A stretch of DNA of 8,515 bases, taken from NCBI GenBank assembly GCA_900544385.1, contig UQVD01000083.1, positions 1-8,515 of the forward strand, written 5' to 3'. A program made the position numbers and the translations under genes. The stretch comes from an uncultured Collinsella sp. GTDB taxonomy: Bacteria; Actinomycetota; Coriobacteriia; Coriobacteriales; Coriobacteriaceae. Positions 1 through 4,660 of the stretch are shown piece by piece (within the stretch, counting starts at the first letter, position 1; every line of letters begins with the position of its first letter). The notes beneath the pieces were generated by a model. It worked only from the letters and a program-made list of their open reading frames with translations, did no database searches and was not told where the DNA came from.

Positions 1-44
1 CACACTGCATATCGTCGGCAGCGTCAGATGTGTATAAGAGACAG
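1..44. other. Illumina Nextera i5-side adapter (not genomic)
   Basis: Bases 12-44 match the Nextera read-1 transposase adapter exactly: TCGTCGGCAGCGTC at 12-25, then the Tn5 mosaic end AGATGTGTATAAGAGACAG at 26-44. Bases 4-11 read ACTGCATA, which I recall as the Nextera i5 index 506, and bases 1-3 (CAC) fit the end of the P5 arm. This is library sequence, not chromosome. It must be removed before annotation; genomic sequence begins at about 45. Confidence 0.98.
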
Positions 45-250
45 ACGATGCCGCCTCGGCGCATCTCGAGGCCAACTTGATCGGGTATGCGGGCGACCTG
101 TACGGCGCCTCGGTGTCGCTGGCGTTTACGCGCTGGCTGCGCCCGTCGCGCGTGTTCGATTCGCTGGACGAGCTTATCGCGACCGTCGAGGGTAATATTG
201 ACGATATCCGTCATCATTTGGGTGATCAGGGGGTGAGCATCCGTGATTAG
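45..250 (+). CDS. ribF: RibF C-terminus, riboflavin kinase/FMN adenylyltransferase (5' partial)
   Basis: This is the last 67 or so codons of a gene cut off by the left adapter; the reading frame starts at 47 and ends with TAG at 248-250. RibF phosphorylates riboflavin to FMN and adenylates FMN to FAD in the cytoplasm. The visible part matches the C-terminal end of the riboflavin kinase domain: a segment reading LEANLIGYAGDLYGASV, then a conserved LRP..VFDSLDELIATVE stretch, as in the family pattern (E-x-hydrophobic, DLYG, LR..x.FDS-x-eeL). The N-terminal adenylyltransferase domain and the kinase active site lie outside the window. The last 8 bases overlap the dnaG start, so the two genes are very likely co-transcribed and translationally coupled. 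The assignment rests on a short tail, but the pattern is distinctive. Confidence 0.88.
228..236 (+). promoter_or_regulatory. Ribosome binding site of dnaG, inside ribF
   Basis: AGGGGGTGA differs by one base from the full anti-16S complement AGGAGGTGA, and the difference still allows a G-U pair. It lies 6 bases before the GTG at 243. This supports GTG 243 as the dnaG start although it falls inside the ribF coding region. Confidence 0.75.
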
Positions 251-2357
251 TGATGAGGAAAAAGACCAGGTACGCGCTGCGTCCGACCTCGTTGCCATCG
301 TGCAGGAAACGGTTGAGCTCAAGCCCCGCGGCCATGAGTTTTGGGGCTGCTGCCCCTTCCATGGCGAAAAGACGCCGTCCTTCCACATTATTCCCGCCAC
401 GCAGGTGTGGCATTGCTTTGGCTGCGGCGAGGGTGGCGACGTCTTCACCTATATCATGAAGCGCGAGAACCTGAGCTTTCCCGAGTCAATCCGTTATTTG
501 GCCGATCGCGCAGGTATTGAGCTGCACGACACCGGAGATCGCCGCGAGCGCGGTACTAAGCGTGCCCGCATCTACGATCTGTGCGCCGAGACCGCCCAGT
601 TCTACCACACCATGCTTATGCGCGGTAAGGACGGTCGTCCGCGCGAGTACTTTGCCAGCCGCGGCATGGGTGGCGACGTCTGCCGCCGCTACTGCCTGGG
701 CTTTGCACCAGGCCGTAACGCGCTGGTGTCGCACCTGTCCCAGGCGGGTTTTACCCCGCAGGAGATGATCGACGCCAATGTTGCCGTGAGCCGCGGGCGC
801 GGGCAGCTTGCCGACCGCTTCTACGACCGTGTGATGTTCCCCATCTTTGACGAGCAGGGTCACAACATTGCCTTTGGCGGTCGCATTATGGGCGACGGCC
901 AGCCTAAGTACCTCAATACCGCCGAGACGAGCGTGTTTCATAAAAAGCGAAACCTCTACGGTTTTAATTGGGCCAAGGAGTTTATCGTCGCGCAGGATAC
1001 CGCCATCGTGGTGGAGGGCTATACCGATTGCATCGCCTGCTGGGAGGCGGGGATTAAAAACGTTGTCGCCACGCTGGGCACCGCGCTCACGGAGCATCAT
1101 GTAAAGACGCTCACCCGCTTTGCCAAGCGCATCGTGTATATGTTCGATGGCGATGCCGCGGGCCAGAAGGCCGCCCGCCGCGCGATTCAGTTTATCGAGC
1201 AGGATTCGATGGACCTGCGCTGCGTGGTACTGCCCGACGGCAACGACCCTATGGAGTTTATTACGGCGCACGGCGGCCAGGAGCTGCAGGCGCGCATCGA
1301 CGCGGCCGAGCCGCTCATGGACTTTGTCTACCGTTCGCTGCAGGAGTCGAGCGACATCACCACGCCGGGCGGTCGCGCCAAGGCGCTCGAGGATGCGCTG
1401 ACGCTCATCTATCCGCTGCGCGATAGCTATATGATCGACACGTACTTTATCCAGATTGCCGACCTGCTTGGTTTGGATCTGGAGACGGTGCGTTCGAGCT
1501 CAGGCCGTGTGTTTCGCGATGTTGCCAAGCGTGAGGACGCCGAGCGTCGTCGCGAGCAGAATTACGAGCGCCAGCGGGCGCAGGCCGAGCGTGCAGGCAG
1601 CGCGGGCGGTCGGGCGTCCGGTTCGCAAGGGACGTCTCGCGGCGCCTGGGCGTCGGGGGCGACGCCGCCGGTGTCCACGCCGGTCGAGAAAGAGCCGTAC
1701 GACTATGTGCCGCTCGAGGCTTACGGGGCCGCGCCGGTCGAGGTCGTCGACGATATGCCGCCGATCGATGTGCCGGTTGGCATGGATGGCACTTCGCCGG
1801 TTGCCGATGCAACGGACGCGTCCGCGGCGCCGACGATGCCGATCGTGTTGACCGACCTGGAGCGAAAGTCTTTGGCGGGGGAGCGTGAGCTGCTGACGAT
1901 GCTCACGAGCCACCCCGACCTGTTCCGCACGTATGCCGACCGCATCTGCTCTATCGAGTGGGTGGACCCGCGCCACGAGTCCATCGCGTGGGCCGTGCTC
2001 GCGACGCCTCCGGGCACCGACCCCACGGCGTGCATGGATGCGGCGCGCGCGGTGTGTCCCGAGGCAGCGTCGCTTGTCAGCGCCGGGCGCATTTCGTCGA
2101 CGAGCAAGCACCCCACCGAGACGAACATCGTGTTTATGCTTGATACCCTTGAGCTCTACACCATTAAGCGCCGCATGCGCGCCGCACAGGCCAAGCTTCG
2201 CCAGGACCGGTCGCTCGACGATGAGGCACGCCGTGTGCTGACGATGCAGGCGATGCAAGATTCTCAGCGCCAGCGCGAGCTCCAAAAGTCGATCGGCGGC
2301 GTGGCAGACCCGTTCCGTTTGATCGGTTTGGAGACAGCGGGCGCCGACCAAGCCTAG
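243..2357 (+). CDS. dnaG: DNA primase DnaG
   Basis: DnaG makes the short RNA primers used at the replication fork. The 704-residue product has the full family layout. An N-terminal CHC2 zinc-binding domain carries Cys37, His40, Cys58 and Cys61 (CPFH ... CFGC). The RNA-polymerase-like core includes RVMFPIFDEQGHNIAFGG (196-213) and PKYLNTAETSVFHK (221-234). The TOPRIM domain holds VVEGYTD with Glu258, DGDAAG with Asp302 and Asp304, and a GNDPMEF metal-site region around Asp335. A charged and Ala/Pro-rich linker (about 430-535) leads to a helical C-terminal domain (about 537-690) in the position of the DnaB-binding domain. The GTG start is chosen for its Shine-Dalgarno site and the normal N-terminus just ahead of the zinc domain. 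It overlaps ribF by 8 bases and is followed 110 bases later by rpoD, recalling the dnaG-rpoD pairing of many bacteria. The length is slightly above the usual 580-650 residues because of the long linker. No key residue is missing. Confidence 0.98.
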   Translation: MISDEEKDQVRAASDLVAIVQETVELKPRGHEFWGCCPFHGEKTPSFHIIPATQVWHCFGCGEGGDVFTYIMKRENLSFPESIRYLADRAGIELHDTGDRRERGTKRARIYDLCAETAQFYHTMLMRGKDGRPREYFASRGMGGDVCRRYCLGFAPGRNALVSHLSQAGFTPQEMIDANVAVSRGRGQLADRFYDRVMFPIFDEQGHNIAFGGRIMGDGQPKYLNTAETSVFHKKRNLYGFNWAKEFIVAQDTAIVVEGYTDCIACWEAGIKNVVATLGTALTEHHVKTLTRFAKRIVYMFDGDAAGQKAARRAIQFIEQDSMDLRCVVLPDGNDPMEFITAHGGQELQARIDAAEPLMDFVYRSLQESSDITTPGGRAKALEDALTLIYPLRDSYMIDTYFIQIADLLGLDLETVRSSSGRVFRDVAKREDAERRREQNYERQRAQAERAGSAGGRASGSQGTSRGAWASGATPPVSTPVEKEPYDYVPLEAYGAAPVEVVDDMPPIDVPVGMDGTSPVADATDASAAPTMPIVLTDLERKSLAGERELLTMLTSHPDLFRTYADRICSIEWVDPRHESIAWAVLATPPGTDPTACMDAARAVCPEAASLVSAGRISSTSKHPTETNIVFMLDTLELYTIKRRMRAAQAKLRQDRSLDDEARRVLTMQAMQDSQRQRELQKSIGGVADPFRLIGLETAGADQA

Positions 2358-2403
2358 ATGTTGTGGTCAACCAGCGTATTTGCGCCTATATCCAGTCTGA
2401 ATT

Positions 2404-2435
2404 TTGGGTATAGACGTCAATGTGTGTGCTAAAGT
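2404..2435 (+). promoter_or_regulatory. Candidate promoter of rpoD (extended -10)
   Basis: The dnaG-rpoD gap (2358-2467) contains TGCTAAAGT at 2427-2435: TAAAGT as a -10 hexamer with the TG-N extension upstream. The best -35 resemblance is TTGGGT at 2404-2409, with a long 20-base spacer, so the extended -10 would have to carry most of the activity. No terminator is seen after dnaG, so rpoD could be read both from upstream and from this site. The call rests on motif resemblance only. Confidence 0.35.
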
Positions 2436-2455
2436 AATGAGTCCTGTGGACTATG

Positions 2456-2463
2456 AAGGGAGA
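2456..2463 (+). promoter_or_regulatory. Ribosome binding site deciding the rpoD start
   Basis: AAGGGAGA stands 4 bases before GTG 2468, the right place for a Shine-Dalgarno site. It lies downstream of the in-frame ATG at 2453, which has no comparable site ahead of it. This favours the GTG start and a protein five residues shorter than the longest reading frame. Confidence 0.7.
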
Positions 2464-2467
2464 ATCT

Positions 2468-3814
2468 GTGCCAAAAAAGAGTGAGAGCACGGGTACTGGG
2501 CTGGAATCCTACGTTGCAAAGCTCATGGGCAACGGCTCAAACAGGACTTCGGTAACCGAGGACGAGATTCAGGTCGCCCTGAAGGATATCGATGTGTCTG
2601 ACGAGCAGCTCAACGCGGTGTATTCCGCGCTGCGCAACAGCGGCATCCAGATTATCTCCGCGAGCGGAAACGACGACGCCCCCATGGACGTCGACGATGA
2701 CGATAACGATAGCGATACCGACGATTTCGATGACGACGAGCACGATTCCGGCTCGCTCGACGATCACGAGCTTAAGATGGCTCGTCAGGCCGACGCCGAG
2801 ATGGGTTCTTCCAAGAGCAAGAAGAAGCGCACCGTGCGCACGTCCCATTCGCGTTCGCGCGTGCGTGGCATCGATGCCTCCACGGTGATGTTGACCGGCG
2901 ACCCGGTTCGTATGTACCTTAAGGAGATCGGTAAGGTCGACCTGCTGACCGCTTCCGAAGAGGTCGATCTGGCCATGAAGATCGAGGCCGGCCTTGACGC
3001 CACCGAGAAGCTCGAGGCCGCCGAGGCGGGCGAAATCGAGCTTACCCGCGCCGAGATGCGTCGCCTGACCCGTATCGAGAACGTCGGTCTCGAGGCCAAG
3101 CAGGCGCTCATCAGCGCCAACCTGCGCCTGGTCGTCTCCATCGCCAAGCGCTATGTCGGCCGCGGCATGCTGTTCCTGGACCTGATCCAGGAGGGCAACC
3201 TCGGTCTGATTCGCGCCGTCGAGAAGTTCGACTACCAGAAGGGCTTTAAGTTCTCCACGTACGCCACGTGGTGGATCCGTCAGGCCATCACGCGTGCGAT
3301 TGCCGACCAGGCCCGTACCATCCGTATTCCCGTGCATATGGTCGAGACCATCAACAAACTCGTCCGCGTGCAGCGCCAGCTTCTCCAGGACCTGGGTCGC
3401 GACCCGACCCCCGAGGAGATCGGTGCCGAGATGGACATGAGTGCCGATCGCGTCCGCGAGATCCAGAAGATCTCGCAGGAGCCCGTGTCGCTCGAGACCC
3501 CGATCGGCGAGGAAGAGGATTCCCAGCTGGGAGACTTCATCGAGGACTCCCAGGCTATCGTTCCGCCCGATGCCGCCAGCTTCTCCATGCTGCAGGAGCA
3601 GCTCACCCAGGTGCTCGACTCGCTTGCCGATCGTGAGCGCAAGGTTATCGAGCTGCGCTTTGGCCTTGTCGACGGACATCCCCGCACGCTCGAGGAAGTC
3701 GGCCGCGAGTTTGGCGTCACGCGCGAGCGTATCCGCCAGATCGAGTCCAAGACCCTGGCCAAGCTCCGCCATCCCAGCCGCTCCAGCAAGCTGAAGGACT
3801 ATATTGAGTCTTAA
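2468..3814 (+). CDS. rpoD: Primary sigma factor RpoD/SigA
   Basis: The housekeeping sigma subunit gives RNA polymerase its recognition of -10 and -35 elements. From GTG 2468 the product has 448 residues. A short region 1.1-like segment (about 10-65) is followed by a strongly acidic Asp-rich stretch (about 70-101) and a Lys/Arg-rich stretch (about 116-134). Region 1.2 begins at DPVRMYLKEIG. Region 2 contains NLRLVVSIAKRYVGRGM and LDLIQEGNLGLIRAVEKFD; region 2.3-2.4 contains FSTYATWWIRQAITRAIADQ, which melts and reads the -10 element. Region 3 contains the PVSLETPIGEEEDSQLGDFI segment. Region 4.2 ends the protein with the helix-turn-helix TLEEVGREFGVTRERIRQIE (about 407-426) for the -35 element. 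These motifs are those of group 1 sigma factors, which agrees with the position after dnaG. The in-frame ATG at 2453 is an alternative start with weaker support. A hairpin follows the stop. Confidence 0.98.
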   Translation: MPKKSESTGTGLESYVAKLMGNGSNRTSVTEDEIQVALKDIDVSDEQLNAVYSALRNSGIQIISASGNDDAPMDVDDDDNDSDTDDFDDDEHDSGSLDDHELKMARQADAEMGSSKSKKKRTVRTSHSRSRVRGIDASTVMLTGDPVRMYLKEIGKVDLLTASEEVDLAMKIEAGLDATEKLEAAEAGEIELTRAEMRRLTRIENVGLEAKQALISANLRLVVSIAKRYVGRGMLFLDLIQEGNLGLIRAVEKFDYQKGFKFSTYATWWIRQAITRAIADQARTIRIPVHMVETINKLVRVQRQLLQDLGRDPTPEEIGAEMDMSADRVREIQKISQEPVSLETPIGEEEDSQLGDFIEDSQAIVPPDAASFSMLQEQLTQVLDSLADRERKVIELRFGLVDGHPRTLEEVGREFGVTRERIRQIESKTLAKLRHPSRSSKLKDYIES

Positions 3815-3827
3815 CCTCGCAAGCAAG

Positions 3828-3862
3828 AAGCGCCCTCAAGCACATCCGCTTGAGGGCGCTTT
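3828..3862 (+). terminator. Hairpin terminator after rpoD, weak T tract
   Basis: A perfect 12-bp stem, AGCGCCCTCAAG (3829-3840) with CTTGAGGGCGCT (3849-3860), encloses an 8-base loop. One more A-T pair (3828/3861) extends it to 13 bp. It begins 13 bases after the rpoD stop. The following tract is only TTT before a C, so it is either a weak intrinsic terminator or mainly a 3'-end stabilising hairpin. Confidence 0.75.
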
Positions 3863-3866
3863 CATG

Positions 3867-3922
3867 TAGTTGTTGGGGACGTTCTTGAATGACTGGTCGT
3901 TTAAGAACGTTCCCAATGACTA
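3867..3922 (+). repeat. 56-base near-perfect inverted repeat, function unknown
   Basis: The arms 3867-3893 and 3896-3922 pair over 27 positions around a 2-base centre (TG): 22 Watson-Crick pairs and 5 G-T pairs, with no other mismatch and no bulge. The core arm sequences are TTGGGGACGTTCTT (3873-3886) and AAGAACGTTCCCAA (3903-3916). In RNA the tight centre would open to a small loop such as ACUGGU. There is no T tract after it, so it is not a standard terminator. It sits between the rpoD terminator and the tRNA-Asn promoter. It could be a dispersed palindromic element, a small transcribed structured RNA, or an RNA-processing site. The structure is directly visible; the function is not. Confidence 0.85.
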
Positions 3923-3928
3923 GGTCGG

Positions 3929-3976
3929 AAAATTTCTTAAAAAAGTTCTTGCCCTGAGCTGATTCGTCCGTATAAT
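3929..3976 (+). promoter_or_regulatory. Promoter of tRNA-Asn with AT-rich UP-like tract
   Basis: A perfect -10 hexamer TATAAT lies at 3971-3976, with TTGCCC (4 of 6 to TTGACA) at 3949-3954 and a 16-base spacer. Just upstream, 3929-3947 is an A/T-rich tract with A-runs, resembling an UP element contacted by the RNA polymerase alpha subunit. The predicted start near 3983 leaves a leader of about 24 bases before the tRNA. This is the best-looking sigma-70-type promoter in the window and suits a stable RNA gene. Confidence 0.85.
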
Positions 3977-4006
3977 AAACTTCGTTGCTTGAGAGCACGC
4001 ACCTAT

Positions 4007-4081
4007 TCCTCGGTAGCTCAATGGTAGAGCACGCGGCTGTTAACCGCGCTGTTGTAGGTTCGAGTCCTACCCGGGGAGCCA
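4007..4081 (+). tRNA. tRNA-Asn (anticodon GTT), CCA encoded
   Basis: The sequence folds into a full cloverleaf. The acceptor stem is 4007-4013 with 4071-4077 (7 bp, one G-T pair). The D stem GCTC/GAGC is 4016-4019 with 4027-4030. The anticodon stem CGCGG/CCGCG is 4032-4036 with 4044-4048, and its loop CTGTTAA carries anticodon GTT at 4039-4041. A 5-base variable region follows, then the T stem GTAGG/CCTAC with loop TTCGAGT (4059-4065). The discriminator base is G4078 and CCA is encoded at 4079-4081. It reads AAC and AAU codons. It has its own promoter and terminator, so it is a single-gene transcription unit between two protein operons. Confidence 0.98.
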
Positions 4082-4087
4082 GGTTGT

Positions 4088-4117
4088 AAAACCCGTCGCT
4101 TATGCGGCGGGTTTTTT
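4088..4117 (+). terminator. Rho-independent terminator after tRNA-Asn
   Basis: The stem AAAACCCGTCGC (4088-4099) pairs with GCGGCGGGTTTT (4104-4115) around a TTAT loop with one G-T pair, and six T residues run from 4112 to 4117. This is a textbook intrinsic terminator starting 7 bases after the tRNA CCA end. It separates the tRNA unit from the asp23 operon. Confidence 0.95.
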
Positions 4118-4131
4118 CATGCCGCGATCGC

Positions 4132-4143
4132 CGTTCGCGAACG
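4132..4143. repeat. 12-bp perfect palindrome upstream of asp23
   Basis: CGTTCGCGAACG is its own reverse complement. It lies 15 bases after the tRNA terminator and about 70 bases before the candidate -10 of the asp23 operon. A short perfect palindrome in an otherwise unassigned 159-base gap could be an operator for a dimeric regulator, but in GC-rich DNA it could also be chance. No second copy is seen nearby. Confidence 0.35.
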
Positions 4144-4213
4144 TTACCATATCAACATTTCGTGTCGAGGATGTAATCCCGAGGCCCGCCACCTCAACAT
4201 GGCGCGGTCGTTG

Positions 4214-4219
4214 TAGAAT
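4214..4219 (+). promoter_or_regulatory. Candidate -10 element of the asp23-fakA-recG unit
   Basis: TAGAAT matches TATAAT at five of six positions. No convincing -35 hexamer is found 15-18 bases upstream, where the sequence is C-rich, so activity may need an activator. Transcription would start near 4226, giving a leader of about 51 bases before GTG 4277. That would also rule out the in-frame ATG at 4226 as a start. Confidence 0.4.
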
Positions 4220-4243
4220 ATTGCAATGATTGCTCCCACGACA

Positions 4244-4276
4244 TGGTGCCGCGAGCACCAAGAAAAGGAGATTCTT
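4244..4276 (+). promoter_or_regulatory. Leader hairpin and ribosome binding site of asp23
   Basis: A 6-bp hairpin, TGGTGC (4244-4249) with GCACCA (4255-4260) and a 5-base loop, ends only 4 bases before the strong Shine-Dalgarno sequence AAGGAG (4265-4270). The site lies 6 bases before GTG 4277 and decides the start codon. The hairpin leaves the site open and may help keep it accessible; a regulatory role is speculation. Confidence 0.5.
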
Positions 4277-4633
4277 GTGTCTGAGACCATTAACGGCAGC
4301 CTGAGCGTCTCGAACGACGTTATTGCCGATATTGCCGGTTATGCCGCGATGACGTGCTATGGCGTTGTCGGTATGGCTGAGCAGCTCCAGGGCGCCGAGA
4401 GCGTGCGCCTGCTTGCCGGTCAGCGCCTCCGTAAGGGCGTGCTTGTGTCCGCCGACGAGAACGGCCTTACGGTCGATCTTCACGTCGTGCTCGAGAACGG
4501 CGTCAACATGAAGTCCGTCTGCCACAATCTTTCGAGCTCCGTTGCCTTCACTCTGCAGGAGATCGCCCAGATCGATCCCGCCAGCCTTAAGATCGGCATC
4601 CATATCGACGCGCTCAAGAGCCGTCTGAACTAG
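4277..4633 (+). CDS. Asp23/Gls24 (YloU-like) envelope stress family protein
   Basis: The 118-residue product belongs by pattern to the Asp23/Gls24 family, small cytoplasmic proteins linked in Gram-positive bacteria to envelope or alkaline stress. Their biochemical role is poorly defined. The visible family features are an N-terminal GSLSVSNDVIADIAGYAA segment (7-24), YGVVGMAEQ (28-36), a beta-rich GVLVSADENGLTVDLHVVLE stretch (54-73) and a C-terminal IGIHIDALK (107-115). There is no signal peptide or membrane segment. It resembles the compact B. subtilis YloU, whose gene also stands before yloV and recG, so I name it YloU-like rather than Asp23 itself. The GTG start is chosen for the AAGGAG site 6 bases ahead; the in-frame ATG at 4226 has none and overlaps the likely transcription start. 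The gap to fakA is 27 bases. Confidence 0.93.
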   Translation: MSETINGSLSVSNDVIADIAGYAAMTCYGVVGMAEQLQGAESVRLLAGQRLRKGVLVSADENGLTVDLHVVLENGVNMKSVCHNLSSSVAFTLQEIAQIDPASLKIGIHIDALKSRLN

Positions 4634-4660
4634 CATCCGAAAACGGAGATTCAAATACCC

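Noticed and set aside
2364..2380. Short inverted repeat after dnaG (TGGTCAACCA) as a terminator
   Set aside because: The stem is only 4 bp with a 2-base centre and there is no T tract, so it cannot support termination.
2537..3826. Long minus-strand open frame (about 429 codons) opposite rpoD
   Set aside because: It mirrors rpoD, whose sigma-factor motifs are unmistakable. Long antisense frames are expected where GC-rich codon bias suppresses stops on the other strand. The translation is Leu/Gly/His-rich with no family pattern.
4059..4081. tRNA 3' end as an attachment site for an integrated element
   Set aside because: There is no repeat of the tRNA 3' segment elsewhere in the window, no integrase, and the gene is directly followed by its own terminator.
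3905..4148. Shared GAACGTTNCC at 3905-3914 and 4139-4148, flanking the tRNA gene
   Set aside because: It is only a 9 of 10 match built on the self-complementary core AACGTT. It is too short to treat as a repeat without more copies.
4226..4276. Upstream ATG start for asp23 giving 17 extra residues
   Set aside because: It has no Shine-Dalgarno site, sits at the predicted transcription start, and the extra residues do not resemble an Asp23-family N-terminus. GTG 4277 has a strong site.
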